From positions 83,901,163 through 83,965,162 of the forward strand of contig NC_089795.1 of NCBI RefSeq assembly GCF_040412425.1: a DNA stretch of 64,000 nt, in the 5' to 3' direction. Positions 48,591 to 62,079 of this stretch are shown here, one piece after another. The notes under the pieces are model-generated. The model ran no database searches and was not told the DNA's origin. It worked only from the letters and a program-made list of their open reading frames with translations. This stretch comes from Macrobrachium rosenbergii (Eukaryota; Arthropoda; Malacostraca; Decapoda; Palaemonidae). The position numbers and the translations under genes were made by a program. Position 1 is the stretch's first letter. Every line of letters begins with the position of its first letter.

Positions 48591-50320
48591 ACTTCGAGGA
48601 TCAAGCCGTGTGTTTCCACCAATAACTGTTCTCTTAATGTGAACATTTTCTTATTGGCGTTGGTGGAAGGCCAAGAGTGGTCCCATGTAGATACTTGCAA
48701 CCTCATACTGTGTCTTATCTTTTTTGTTGTTTTTCTGTATTTATTGCTCTTAAGCTAGTAGTGAACACGAATAATAAAAAAATAGTTGTTCTTCCTCCGC
48801 TCAGCAGGGACTTCAACCAAGTCTGATTTTGTTTCTTGCAATCGTTCGTGGTCACTCAGTTCCAAGCAGTTCCTGTCGTATTTTAGTGATGAAAAGCACG
48901 GGATTATTAACATTACCAGTATTTGTTTTCGTTATTATTGCTAACATTAGGAACCTATAAATATTCCCCGTGGAGTATGAACATTTTCATAGGCTTTCTA
49001 CAGTTCACCCATAGAAATGCGGTGAGGGCAAGGCATATGGGAAAATGGCGTGACATTTCACAGTTGGGAAATGGGAGCGTTTACACACACACACACACAC
49101 ACACACATATATGTATATATATATTAAGAAATACGTTATGGGTTACTTCATTATTATTAGAAACAGTCGTTGTCGACAGCACAAGGAATCGTCTTTTTAT
49201 CTACGTGGGAACTTTAGTGATACAATTAATGACTAATAATAATAAAAATAAGAATGACAACTGCTATGGGAACGATGCAAAAGTGATAATTTCACGAAAA
49301 GTAATAATAATCCTCTCTCACGACATCCTGGACATTAAGATGAAGAATCAAGTCCACAGCAGTTCTGATATTCAAGTATGCAAACACACGCGGACAACAA
49401 AACCAATGTAGATTTTGTTTATATAACACCAGTCATCGAATGTTGAATTTCTTAACTAACCATCTACTGCGCATTACTTGGCGATGGCAGGAGAGAGAGA
49501 AGCGAGGATGTAACGCGTTTTGCGGTTTCCGTATTATCTGAATCACAGGCATCTTTTATCCTCGTAGGAAGATTGTGTTACGCCCTTCAAAAGGATCGTT
49601 CCAAGGACCTGACGTGGGATGACAAAGGTCTGGTACCTTCTCCTGTGGTATCCTTGAATTTTGTGTGACATGCTGTTGGCGCTATTGCTCCGAGTGTTTT
49701 CTGGTAGAACATAATATATATTTTCCTGAGAAGACTCCATGTCGCATGAAACAGCAGCAGTATAATTCAGAAATACAGAAATATAATGACTGAAATAGGT
49801 AGTAGAACTCTGAGGTTGACTGGTATAAATGTTAATTCTCATAACTCATCAAACAAATTACACTGCTGCCTAACAATCTTCGACATAAACAGTTCAGAAC
49901 GTTTCAGAACAATATGCGATAAATCTATTCATTAATAATCAGTTTAAGAATACATTGCAATTTTCTCGGGAACTTTCTGCTCGTAAAATCATTCTTCATT
50001 TATTGAAAACAATTTGCTGATCCAAGGACTTCAACTGCCACCGTTGACATTTATAACACCAACCTTCGCAATCATCTCGTAGATAAATATCCGTTTCTTG
50101 CAAAAACTATCCGTGTAGGAGACTTGCTAGCGCGCCACGTATTGGGCTTTTGAGTTCGGTCAAGGGAAAACATCCCTCTCATTCATGTAATATTACAAAG
50201 AATGAGATTGTGTGTCATGAGGAGAAGGAAATAGAAATATTTTTCTGTCATTCGTGAGAAGTATGGAGTCACTGTGTTGACACATGGAAGCATAACGAAG
50301 CTTTGTATATGTGAACAGAC

Positions 50321-50321
<1 letters not shown>
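48591..50321. other. No gene recognised
   Basis: A (CA)n/(AT)n tract lies at 49083-49122. A 162-codon frame (48923-49411) spans the CA tract and is not protein-like. Confidence 0.5.

Positions 50322-50364
<43 letters not shown>
50322..50364. repeat. (AT)n microsatellite
   Basis: About 43 bp of pure AT. Confidence 0.95.
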
Positions 50365-50368
<4 letters not shown>

Positions 50369-50502
50369 ATTGTGACTAGTCTTGTGTACAATACATTTAC
50401 AAAAATGCAATTCATCTTCATAACAAATAAAGTACTTTTGATAAACCGGGTTCATGCAATTGCGAAATTGTCACTGGACATCACAGCATAAATTTTTAGT
50501 TG

Positions 50503-50515
50503 TATATATATAATA

Positions 50516-50582
<67 letters not shown>
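50503..50582. repeat. (AT)n microsatellite
   Basis: About 80 bp with one early interruption. Confidence 0.95.
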
Positions 50583-50583
<1 letters not shown>

Positions 50584-51810
50584 AATTATGAAGTACCGCT
50601 TGTTTTTGTTCTCATGAAGTATAGTAACTTCAGAACATTCCCCGTTGCTCACTGAAATTCTTATTAAAGAATCATTATCGCTTGTTCGCAAATGTCGTTC
50701 CGAAACTTCCTACAAAATTACGAAAAAGCCACGAAAGAATACTTCTGGTGGGTTTACGAAAATCTCACGAAAATTCCCAGTTCTAATTTACGAAGTATTG
50801 TTCCTTTCCTCTTTTTATGAAAACTTCCCGTAACTTCCTCTAACTTTCTCTCTGATTTACGAAAATATTTCTGAGAGCTACTCTTCACTGTTAGGAAAAC
50901 ATCACGAAATACTCGCTCTTTTTAAAGAAAATACAGCTGAAATACGCTGGATGTGAGAATGAGTCACGCATGAGAAGGACAAGAGCAAACGCCCGCATTT
51001 CAATTGGCAGTTTGACAAAACTTGTGAGGTCATGTGGACGGTCGTGTCCTTAACTTGTAATTGGTATAACTTGCTTTCAGAGCTATTTACCTGACATGAT
51101 TTAACTGAAAGTGAAGCAAGGTCATTTTTAAAGAGGGTGATATATATTTATGTCCTTAATCTGATAGGCCTGTTACTGTATAACTATAAATTTCTGTCAA
51201 TACAGTTTGACAAATTGAGCAAGTTTTTCCTTTGTCGGTTTCCGTTATGATCGAAAAAAGTAGATATTTAGACTGCGTTCACATTTCTTCATCACTTACA
51301 TACTATTGAGCGCACTCTCGCAATAGGAATATTAAGTTTTACTCCAGACCGTTTTGTGTTTGATACCATTTTTCCGAAAGGAGAAATGAAAGTTAAATTT
51401 AGGGGTGAGTTTTCACCACACCAGGTGTTCAGCTTCTGTCTTGGCTCCCTCCATCCTCAAACAACCCTGCTTTATGCATAATAACCTAATTTTAAATTAG
51501 ACGTTCCTTTTAGTCTCGGCCGGAGAACCCGGATGTATTGAATGTCTTCACTTATTTTTTGAGTGGAAATTGCATTACGTATACTGCCAGATTCGTGGCT
51601 GGACAGGAGTACGGTACAAGGATTCTCCTTGCATTTTAATACATTTTTATCTATGTATTAATGTATTTTTTTCTTTTTAACAAGTGAGATCTCTTCTGTC
51701 TATATTTCTCTGTACCTTCTCCTACTTTTAATGAGCACCAGATTCTTGGAAGCTTGAATTTCAAGTCAGTGGCCATGGTGGGAATGTTCCATATGAATAG
51801 GGTTCATCTT

Positions 51811-51815
<5 letters not shown>
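50583..51815. other. No gene; degenerate TACGAAA-rich stretch
   Basis: Between 50690 and 50930 the words TACGAAA and CACGAAA recur at irregular spacing (about 50719, 50755, 50767, 50858, 50902). The rest looks unique. Confidence 0.5.
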
Positions 51816-51844
<29 letters not shown>

Positions 51845-51847
51845 GTA

Positions 51848-51884
<37 letters not shown>
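51816..51884. repeat. (AAT)n microsatellite
   Basis: AAT repeats with a short AGT interruption. Confidence 0.95.
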
Positions 51885-53702
51885 GGTAGAACATGGCCTG
51901 GATGTGTTAAGTGTGAATGTGGGCCTCAGCATCATTTTTGCACGAGCTTATTGTGGTTGCAAATGTTAGTAGATGTCTGATGTACTGCCACTGTCATTTT
52001 CTCCTTGGAACAAACGCCACTGTCCGGCGTATCCGGCGGTGTTTTGCATCACTCGGAGGAAGCTAGAATCTTGTGTATTCTTGCAGCTGTAGTTAGTATA
52101 GGTTGTACCTTTGATTGAATAAAATAGACCGGGTTTAGCAAGCTACTCTAGGAATGGCACAGTTAATCCCTTTACTCCTGTGTATTCGGAAATGGGAAGC
52201 ACAAATAAAAAAAAGTCCAAAGGAGTTGAAATAAGCGGAAAACTTCATACGGATAAGGCCATTTTCAGTCAAAACCACAAGGGTTGACAACTTGCATAAC
52301 CCTATATGAGGCAGTCAGAATCTCAGTGTTTCCGTGATTGTTACAAATGAAGTCTTTATATTTTTAAGTTTTGCTTGTTTAAATATCATCTATTCCTTAA
52401 CGCTCGTAGAAACATATATTAATTTTCTCAATTATATCCTCTGAGTTGTTAATAGAGAAATAAAATCGAATGGTATCCAAAGATGTCTCAAACTTCACCC
52501 CATGTCTGTGAAGTACATTTGACAAATCCTTTTTGTAAATAAAAACAGGAATGGACATCAACTTTCTTGGGGCACTCCTCTTCGTAATGTTTCATGAAAT
52601 TACTAAGAATTTGAAATACGTACACATTACTTTCCCAAATGCAAGTAGTTTTACATCTTCCAGGAATACAAGGGAATAAAGCAAGAACTTTTGTATCCAT
52701 TTTTCAAGATTTGCGCCTGATATCTACCGTTAAAACGCATTTTGGTTACCAGAACATACAAAGAACGCTGGTCAAATACTTTCAGTCTTGGTCACTCAGG
52801 TATCGTTTGGGGTTGTAATTTTAGAACGTGCTGATAGAAGCCCTTCTTGGCTTGTACCTTGGTGAATATCACATTTGAATATTGAATCTTTCAGTCTTCT
52901 TGGATGTTTTATCATGTCTTGTCTTTATTATCAATGACAGTGAATCCATTGTTTGGCAGTGTCGACCAGGAAATTGCTCTTTTGTATAGATTTTCTTAAA
53001 TAAATTTATATGCTGTAGCCTACGGCATTTATATGTTTGCATTTCCCCTTTGTGCTTAGTTTATTTCATTTACATTAAGTCATAATCAGTATCCTGCTTT
53101 TCTTCAGTTTTTTTTTCTATTCTACTGTGGGGATACTCACTGTGAGGTACTGTAATGTTGCTAGTCAGTAAGCCCGCATCTCGCAAGGGGGGAAGCTGTG
53201 GGAAGAATTGCATCGAAACCCGAGACATTGTTTACATGGCCTTGTTTGTATGATGCTGGGGAATAATCTATCCCGACTCCATCCAACACTTGGCCTTTTG
53301 GTTTCGTCTGCAGAAGTTCTTCTCTTCTTTAGGAAGAGGTTTCATTTTATTTTATTCTATTCAGTTTTGCAAATCAGGCGGTTGGGAGAACTTGATCTTG
53401 TGATGACAGAGGTTGCAGGGGTCTATATAACGTTTATAAAGTGTGTATGTAACTAGTTGATACATGGATAAAAAAGGTAATTATGCAAGCTGCATTCATT
53501 TTTAATTCTTCAGTTACTCGTCTCCTCTCTTCTCTTCCTCTTTCCCTGAAATTCCTCGCCTCTCTCATCACAAGAATATTTTCTTCATTTGGTGTTTTAA
53601 GAAAACATTACTCATATATTGCAGGGTAATTCTGTTTCCCTCGGATTTTACTAATCGGAATACTTAGCTTTCATCGTTGTTCTGTCTGTATATTTGATAA
53701 AG

Positions 53703-53705
<3 letters not shown>
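51885..53705. other. No gene recognised
   Basis: AT-rich unique-looking sequence. Frames at 52488-52700 and 53208-53456 have no recognised family. Confidence 0.5.
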
Positions 53706-53746
<41 letters not shown>

Positions 53747-53755
53747 TTCTCTCTC
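53706..53755. repeat. (CT)n microsatellite
   Basis: CT tract with one interruption (ttctctttctc) at its end. Confidence 0.95.
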
Positions 53756-54283
53756 ACAACAGAAATGAAGCCAGCACCCCGAGGGTCGAGTAGGAACAGT
53801 CTCCCCTCATGGCATAGCCATCATCATCATCATCACTCCTTTATAAACTCTTCCTTCTAATACCTCCATCCCTCCCCACCCCGCCTTTCTTCCCACCTTT
53901 CACCCTGACCCCCTGGGAACCCTTACCCTCTCCCATCAGCCTGCCTCCCTTCTGCTCGTCCGTCCATGTTCTCCTGACGTGTTTCATACCGCACTCGCCC
54001 TCTTCGGCTTCTTTTTATGCAGACGAAGTGACTAACGTAGTCTGCGGAGAGGCTAGATAGAAGCTTAGTAGGTGTGATGTTACAAGTAAGGTGAAGAGAG
54101 AGATAGAGAGGGTGAGGGGGGGGGGGAAGAGAAAGAGTTGGGTGACTTGGTGTTGAATTTGCTTTGGCGACTGTACATTGACCGATTGTTTATACGCAGT
54201 ACCTAACAGTTCGTACTACTCGCATTATGCTTCTGTATGACGGGATAATTTAGACTGCAGAGTCTTTCATTTGCAAAATAAAA
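53756..54283. other. Pyrimidine-rich stretch, no gene
   Basis: A (TCA)n run at about 53820-53836, then C/T-rich DNA to 54000 (cctccctccc-type). A G-run lies at 54116-54126. Confidence 0.6.
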
Positions 54284-54371
54284 TTTACAAAGTACTAACT
54301 TTCGAAGATATACAGTCTTCTTCATCAGGTACCGATGCACTGTATGTTTTCGAAAGCTGGTACTTTGTAAA
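54284..54371. repeat. Foldback repeat with 33-bp arms
   Basis: 'tttacaaagtactaactttc...acagt' at 54284-54316 pairs with 'actgt...gaaagctggtactttgtaaa' at 54339-54371; loop 22 bp. Few mismatches. Confidence 0.85.
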
Positions 54372-55210
54372 TTGTACTTTGTAAATTAAAGAATCTGGAA
54401 TCTAAACCATCCCGTCTTATTGAAGCCTAACACGAGTAGTATGAATATATACTGTATACACAGTGAAGTTGTATGGCTATTTCGTTTGTACATATTTGCT
54501 ATGTAATCTCATTGATAGTTTGCTTTAATTTCATTTCTGTGTGAGGTCCGAAAAAAAAAACAAAAGATTTAAGTTAATTTTGGTTCCAATAATAGAGCAG
54601 TGGAAAAATACAACTACCTGAGACAAAATTAATGATATATGAAAGCATGATGAATTGCTTTCTTGCGGTCATTTAACTTAAATGCCGGAGGTAGATTGCA
54701 AGTTCCCGGTAAAATTTCAACAATATTACGTGAAAGTTCCGGCAGTTACGCTCTTACCGTAATTCCACTTTCACGCTTTAAGCAAAATGCAGCTCACATC
54801 ATCCTACCTTTCATTGCGTGCAGGAAATTTACATTTGAACGCCCCTTCGGGCTTTTGTCCCCTGATCTCTTAATCAGCCTTTTCCTGACCACTTCCTTCT
54901 TTGAAAGCTAGTTTATTGCGGCGCTATCTGGGGTTCAAATCTGACTTGGCGCGTTCCATTCCTTCCGCAGCCGAGATTCGAAACAAAAATCTTATCGGAT
55001 ATTACCCAGCGGCGAGACTGGGGAAGTCTTTGTGTCGGCATTGCTTTGTTTTGAAGAGCAGTGACCACCGCCTCGGTCAGTTTCCTTGTTAAAAAGTTGA
55101 AAAGGAGTGGTTGACTTGGGAGGGTGCGTGTTCTTAAGTTCTTCCTTCCTGTTAAGGACGTGTTGCTATTAGGGACAGTTATTTTTGTCTGGGTAAAATT
55201 ATGAATCACG

Positions 55211-55215
<5 letters not shown>
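54372..55215. other. No gene recognised
   Basis: A run of As at 54552-54562. 'cgccccttcgggcttttgtc' (about 54840) recalls the DR1 flank but no full repeat is present. Confidence 0.45.

Positions 55216-55279
<64 letters not shown>
55216..55279. repeat. (CT)n microsatellite
   Basis: About 63 bp of CT. Confidence 0.97.
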
Positions 55280-55281
<2 letters not shown>

Positions 55282-55934
55282 CGCGTAATCCAATATATAT
55301 GCATTCTTGTCTTAGTAGCATGAATGCATATGCAATTTAACAGTATGTAAGCAATTCACATTTTTTATAAAACAATAATTCACCTGTTGACACTGAATAT
55401 ATGTGAGCGTACCTCACATTAGTTATATTTGTATGTTTTTGTTATCACTATAGTCGTGAGTATATATGTCGTTCGTGTATTTTTATGTAACCTTTTTTTT
55501 CAACAAAAACCTTCGCTATCTAAAATTTCAATAGAGATTACAAACTAAGAATTCTTATTTGGACTTTGGCTTTCTTTGGATACAAACTTTAGATGTTAAG
55601 TAAGAATGAAAACAGATTATTATTATGGCATTTGTTATGAAGTAGGATGCCAAAGTGCCCATACTGGATGTATAAGACGTGTAAAAGATGGTAGGAGACC
55701 TGACAGAGAGAGAGAGAGAGAGAGAGGGAGATTTGTTAGGGATGGCTGATAAAAGAAAGAAAAATAGATTGGGCAGATATTGGTTGGGTGGGGAAATATT
55801 GAAAACATTTATGATCCCGAGGGTCACCCATTCTGATGAAGGATGAATGTATGGGGAGTGTGAGGACAGAAAATTATTTATGAATACCATATGTAAAATG
55901 GACTCTTGAAATTCAGCAATACAGACACATACAA
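55280..55934. other. No gene; short (GA)n at 55703-55726
   Basis: AT-rich; the 152-codon minus-strand frame (55555-56013) runs through GA and AT repeats and is not supported. Confidence 0.55.
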
Positions 55935-56031
55935 ATATATTATGTATATATATATATAAAATGTATGCATTTGTGTGTATGTTGTGTGTGTGTGTGTATA
56001 TATATATATACATATTATATATATATATTTA

Positions 56032-56118
<87 letters not shown>

Positions 56119-56120
56119 TG
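55935..56120. repeat. Compound (AT)n / (GT)n microsatellite
   Basis: AT tracts alternate with GT runs; the last (GT)n lies at 56086-56117. Confidence 0.95.
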
Positions 56121-56181
56121 TACCATACATTCTTATATTAACTCTTATTTTCATGTCAAACTGTAAAACTTTATTTCCTTT

Positions 56182-56195
56182 CTCTCTCTCTCTCT

Positions 56196-56233
<38 letters not shown>
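56182..56233. repeat. (CT)n microsatellite
   Basis: CT tract with one 'taac' interruption. Confidence 0.95.
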
Positions 56234-56237
<4 letters not shown>

Positions 56238-57029
56238 TTGCTTTTGCCTGTCACGCTTTGACTAGGACAAAACAAACAAGGTCGACACGGAGACATGGTT
56301 GGGTAGGAATAATTTAAGGTGCTTAATCCAACACACCCTCTTCGTCGTTTATTAAGATGCGACGATCCATGTGCCCGCGTTGTGAAATCATCTGCGCGTC
56401 TCTGGTGTTTGTATTGAGGTACTGAATTTTTTATGTATGATTCGTAATTGCTGTTTATGTGTGTATATGTGCATCTTCTGATATTTGATTTTTGTAATGG
56501 TATTTTATTCTAATTCCCTCCGTGCTGTCTTTTCCGTTCAGTGGTTTATTTATCTTTAATATTTTTACTTTTCGTATCTGTATTTCATTCAAATTCTATA
56601 TATGTGTTTTTTTTTCTACCCGTCAGCGTTTTACAATAGACAAATTTTATCAACCTATTGTTTCGAAATGAATTTAGGCATATTCAATTATTTATCTTTC
56701 TATTTGTGGCTGTGACGTATGTATTTAAATAGTTTTTACGTAACGCAGATGAAAATGTTTCCAAAAGAGCTTAATGCGGGTGGAATATGCCAACGTATAT
56801 AACGAGGTAGCGCACAAGTTATTACCTACTAGAGCTTCAATTAATGCGCCTCAACGAGGTAAGATTACGGGGAACCATTCTCGTAAAAAAGCGAGGCGTT
56901 GTCTCATTAATGAAACTTCCGCGAAGTACAAAAACCCTTTTGTACTATCACTTCCCTCGGAGTAAGCCGACGGGAGGTACTCCTCGCAGCTGACCTATTT
57001 CGTCACTGAACGAATCGCTAGGAGGGAGC
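56234..57029. other. No gene recognised
   Basis: Mixed composition. Slightly CpG-rich patches at 56340-56400 and 56940-57000; no frame of note. Confidence 0.5.
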
Positions 57030-58100
57030 CAGGGAGGTGGGGTGGATCGCGAATCGCTGTGAGGGCCTCGGAGATCAAATGATGAATCACTGGGAGAGTC
57101 TTCGGATCACAAACCGCAGGAAGGAGGCGCAGAGAGAATCGCGAATCGCTGGGAAGCAACAGAAAAGATTACGAATCACTTGGAGAGTGTCCGAATCACA
57201 ATCGGCAGGAAGGAGGCGTAGAGAGAATCGCGAATCGCTGGGACGCACCTGTAGAATAAAGTTACGAATCAGCGAGAGAGGGTAATCAAATCTCAAATTG
57301 CTGGAGGTTGACGCAGAGTGATTCGCGAATCACTGAAAGGGCGGTGTTGTGAAAAGAATCGGGAATTGCTGGGAGAGGGTTGTGAAGTGAATCACTTGTC
57401 AATGGGATGAGTTGTAGAGCAAGTCACGAATTATTGGGTATTAAAGCCAATTAAAAATCATTGGTAGAATCAAGAACAAGTCATGAATCTTCCAACGGAT
57501 TCGTGGAACTAATCTTGAAATGCTGTTACATGTATGTGAATGGTACTTTAGGGGAAGGAGTAGTGAAATGAATTAAGAAATTGCTCAGAGAAAGTCACGG
57601 AAGTCTTTAAAATCATTGAGGATTGTAGAACAATAAAGGGAAGGGTTTTGGAATTAGTCACAAATTACAGAGCCTTGCCGAATTAATCAGTAAGGGAGCG
57701 ATGAAATAAATCACAGTTCACTGATTGAGGTACTGTGTAAGCGATCAAGTTATTAAAAGAATCACTGATTATCACTAAATTAATTACTGTAATAAAATCA
57801 CAGGTGAAATGAATGAATCTGTGGTAGTCGCTGATTGAATGAATGACACGAAATGAAAGATTCTCATGAACAAAGTTTTACAACGAACCATTAGGACAGA
57901 GTTACTGGACGAATTACCGAGATAGAGGTAATGAAGGAATAGTCAAGATAAAGTCACTGAAGGAATGGCAGAGATAAAAAATAAATCACCAAGCTGAAGC
58001 CATCAAAGAAATTTTTGGGATAGTCACTGACGTATTAATCAAGACAGCATCAATGAATGAGCCACTGGGGCAGTTTTAGCATGATTCATCAAAGCCAAAA
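57030..58100 (+). repeat. Degenerate repeat based on GAATCRCTGGGAGAG
   Basis: The words 'gaatcgctggga' and 'gaatcactgggag' recur. The clearest part (57075-57290) has an 89-bp period: 'caggaaggaggcg' starts at 57117 and 57206. Towards 58100 it decays to scattered 'aatcac' and 'gaatga' words. Confidence 0.75.
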
Positions 58101-58129
58101 TTTGCAATGCACCATGTAGTCAATAATTT

Positions 58130-59520
58130 TTACTGCAATATATCTGCAATAAGTAGACAATATATTTTCTATTCTGGTCCAAAATAACTGCACCAAGCAG
58201 CCTAAATTTTGCTCTGCAAGATAACTTTAGTTAATTAATATGCCCCAAGTTATACGCTACGTCAAAATGATTGCGCTAAATGCCCATAGTTTTATTCTAT
58301 ACTGGTGCAAAATGACCGTGCATCAAGAAGTTAGCATTGCTTATTAGTGCTTTGCACCAAACAGTCACCATTTTTCAATGCTGGTGCAATTATTATTGCA
58401 CTAAGTTGCAAACAAATATTCTGGATTTGTGCCAAGTACTTTGTACTAAATAGCAAATATTTATTTAAACTGGTGGACCAGGTAGCCCATATTTTTTCCA
58501 CATTGGAGCAAAATAACTAGAAAGCAGTGTCCAATATTTTTTTCTACATTGGTACAACATAACTTTGAATCAAGTAGCCAGTATTTTTTTTACGATGGTG
58601 CAAAATAATTAGAAATCGCGTAACCCATATTTCTTCAACAGTGGTATAAAATAACTAGAAATCAACTAAACAATATTTTTTCTACACTGGGGCAGCATAA
58701 ATGAGTCACCAAAATTTTTCTACATGGTACAAAATAATTAGAAATTAAGTAGCCAATATTTGTTGTACATTGGTGCTAAATAACTAGAAATCATGTATCC
58801 AATATTGTTTAAAACATTGATGCAAAATAACTAGAAATCAAGTAGCCAGTATGTTTTTCCACATAGGTGCAAATTAACCAGAAATCAAGCAGCCAGTATT
58901 TTTTATACGTTGGTGTAAATTAACTAGAAATCAAGTCGCCAATATTTTTTCTACATTGGTGCAAATTAACTAGAAATCAAGTAGCCAATATTTTTTTTAC
59001 ACTGGTGCAAATTAACTAGAAACCAAATAGCCAGTATTTTACATTGGTGCAAATTAACTAGGGACCAAGTAGCCAGTATTTGTTCTACATTGGTGCCAAA
59101 TAACTAGAAATCAAGTAGCAAGTGTTTTTTCTAAACTAGTGAAAAATAACTAGAAAGCAAGTAGCCAATATTTTATTATACATTGGTGCAGCATAACTAA
59201 GTAGCCAGATTTTTCTGCATTGGTGCAAAATGATTAGAAATCAAGTAGCCAATATTTCATTATACACTGGTGCAGCATAACTAAGGAGCCAAATTTTTCT
59301 ACATTGGTGCAAAATAATTAGAAATCAAGTCGCCAAAATTTTTCCTGATTGGTACAAATTAACTCTAAATTAAGGAGCCAGTATTTTTTTTCTGCATTGG
59401 TACAAAATAACTAAAAATCAAGTAGCTAATACTTTTTCTATAACTGTGCAGATTAACTCGAAATCAAGTAGCCAATATTTTTCCACTGAATTGGGGCAAA
59501 ATAAGCCAAATAGCCAGCTA
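58130..59520 (+). repeat. 46-bp minisatellite, about 30 degenerate units
   Basis: Unit landmarks are 'taactagaaatcaagtagcc', 'aatattttttctacattggt' and 'gcaaat'. Two consecutive units at about 58921-59012 are exactly 46 bp. Units before 58500 and after 59350 are more diverged. No coding frame. Confidence 0.9.
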
Positions 59521-59525
59521 GCTTG

Positions 59526-59890
59526 TTAGTTTTCTGTAAAAGAAAACTATTGTTCCGGCTTTGTCTGTCCATCCGCACTTTTTCTGTCCGCCTTCAGATC
59601 TTAAAAACTATTGGGGCTAGGTGGCTGCAAATTGGTATGTTGATCATCCACCCTCCAATCATCAAACATACCAAATTGCAGCCCTCTAGCCTCAGTTGTT
59701 TTTATTTCATTCAAGGTTAAAGTTAGCCATAATCGTGCTTCTGGCAACGATATGGGATAGGCCACCACCGGGCCGTGGCTTAAGTTTCATGGGCCGCGTG
59801 TCCAAGGGCATTATACCAAGACCACCGAAAGATAGATCTATTTTCGGTGGCCTTTATATACTAAACTTTCGGCATTTTTTACTTGTTTTT
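59526..59890 (+). repeat. Multi-hairpin dispersed repeat, third locus
   Basis: Lies directly at the end of the 46-bp minisatellite. It starts with the end foldback AGTTTTCTgtaaaAGAAAACT, then the large foldback 59601-59702, then CCACCGAAA/TTTTCGGTGG at about 59822-59850. The CCGAAG terminal hairpin is deleted. Confidence 0.87.
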
Positions 59891-60330
59891 ACTTGTTTTA
59901 ATTACACACGGTCGTGAGTGTCGCGCTACAAAATATTTAATTTTCACCACCCAAACTGCTCTTGGCTATACCGCGTTCAGGACACCATTTCTGACCGGTA
60001 CTATGATTGGTGGCGTCGCCCATGTGGCTACTCCTTGGAAAGTTGGGTGGCGAGATGCTACTAAGTGCCAGCAAACGTGCTCACGAGACACTGCCTTGAC
60101 GAGGTGATGAGGACATTCAGGAGGAATAATTATGACGAATTTCAGTGCGCGGGTTAACGGGAGATAAATCATTGTGATATTTAAATATATATACCCTAGA
60201 TAACTTTGTTTTTATCAGTTGTTCCTTACTGAGGAAGAATAAAAGCATATTGACAAATTTTATAATAATAATACTAATTTGTGTAACAAAAATCCACAAT
60301 TATATAGTAAATTGTATTTCTATGTAAAAG

Positions 60331-60424
60331 ACAAAAGCAAAGGCTTTCGAACACCGTTCCTCATCAGTGTTTTCTTAACAACACTGATAAACACTGATGA
60401 GGATTGAAAAATCTTTTGCTTTTA
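60331..60424. repeat. Foldback repeat with about 36-41 bp arms
   Basis: 'acaaaagcaaaggctttcg...cctcatcagtgtt' (60331-60372) pairs with 'aacactgatgagg...gcttttg' (60389-60424). A smaller hairpin is nested at its tip (cagtgtt / aacactg). Confidence 0.75.
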
Positions 60425-60511
60425 TTTTCTTTACACAGTAGCAAAGTTACTAATTATATAATTGGATTTTTATTACACAAGCTACTTTTTCAAGATTACG
60501 AATTTATAACC

Positions 60512-60542
<31 letters not shown>

Positions 60543-60555
60543 TAATAATAATAAT
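60512..60555. repeat. (AAT)n microsatellite
   Basis: AAT repeats with one deletion. Confidence 0.95.
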
Positions 60556-61767
60556 GTAGTGGTCATGACATGAGGGAACAAAAATTATATTCTAGACTTG
60601 GCGTACGTGTTTCCTTGGCATAACCAAATAATTTACTTTTTAAAATGTATTCGTCGTCGACTCTGTGCGAACTGGCAGTGACCTGAATTTGGAAAAGGTT
60701 GTCAAGGTGCATTTTCCATTTAACGAACAAGAGCCCGTGTTAAAACGACATCAGTTTAATTTAGCGCAAAGAAGGGATGTTGTTGCCATTCTTGCTAAGG
60801 TGATTCTCGAGTCACGTGTCGCTTGTGATTCCTGCGAAGGTTTACATTCTTTCTTGCTGAGACACGGAAAATATGCCAGCGGGAGAGAGAGAGAGGAGAG
60901 AGTGGGTGAAACTGTTCAGGAAGCTAGTAAGAATATGGTGATTGTTATTAAATATGTGCTAAGCTATGGGGAATAACAGGTTATACCGGCATATAGGTTC
61001 CATTCTCCAGTAAGAAGGGATTGCCTTGGTCGAGAGAAACATACACCAACTAATACTATTACAAATTGTTGAATACAAATTATAATTGATAAATGTATTT
61101 CTTATTATTAAACAATATTTACCAATGAAAGGGAAAGTAGGCGGACAGAACTATTGAAAAGCGGGGGGTTATTTGCGCTATATTATTTACATATTTATAA
61201 AGAAACTGCAAACAACAGTGCTTAACTACTGCACAAAATGACTTTCTAGCCTTTTATCAAAAACCGTCAGTGAATTTAAGATATATGTTTCATTTTCTAT
61301 AACTTTACAAAGTGAAGTTGTCAGTTTATCGTAGCATAATAAGAACGGGCGTATAATTATAAAGGTTTGATTTGATGGATTGACTGATGGCTGCTAAAAC
61401 TGGCGTTACAACATCTCGGTTATTGACCCCGAATTATCAAGGTACGATCTTGCATCCAAGATCCGGTCAACATGAAGTGGGTTACACTTAGGAATCTATT
61501 TGGCTTTTACCTATTTTAAGTGCTTTTGTTCTGTGGACCCTTGCTATTTGGGTCAGTGGAATATGGACTGTTAAAATGTGTGCGTACTGTTAGCAATGGA
61601 AATGTCTGAATAACAATGTCTGCAATGAACTGCGTTCATAACCACGAAACAGTATGGAACTGACTGTCCAAGTGAAGAACAATGTGGTTTGCAGGGGTCA
61701 AAAAAGGTTAACGAAGTAAAGTAACCAGGTGTGGTAATTCAGGTAACCACTAGACCACCTTAGTTTT
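60556..61767. other. No gene recognised
   Basis: A 103-codon frame (60665-60976, +) is open and of mixed composition but I recognise no family; it crosses a GAGAGA run. Confidence 0.45.
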
Positions 61768-61780
61768 GTGTGTATATACA

Positions 61781-61817
<37 letters not shown>
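61768..61817. repeat. (AT)n microsatellite
   Basis: About 45 bp of AT followed by TATG words. Confidence 0.95.
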
Positions 61818-61821
<4 letters not shown>

Positions 61822-61999
61822 AATATGTATGTATGTATAACTGTATATATAGTTCATAAATATATATATGTATGTGTGTGTAATAACCGTAATGCAGTCG
61901 TAGCTTCTCAATTTCTTCATAACCTTTGGATACTCTCGTCGCTAAAAAGCCTAATATCGAAATGGAAGAATTACATACGTAGCTGGTAAAACGTGACTT

Positions 62000-62002
<3 letters not shown>

Positions 62003-62062
<60 letters not shown>

Positions 62063-62079
62063 TATATATATATTGTACT
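62003..62079. repeat. (AT)n microsatellite
   Basis: About 75 bp of AT with one G interruption. Confidence 0.96.

Noticed and set aside
48923..49411. A 162-codon open frame
   Set aside because: It crosses a CA microsatellite and shows no protein-like pattern or known motif.
60665..60976. A 103-codon open frame
   Set aside because: Open and of normal composition, but too short and unlike any family I can name; expected by chance in this much sequence.
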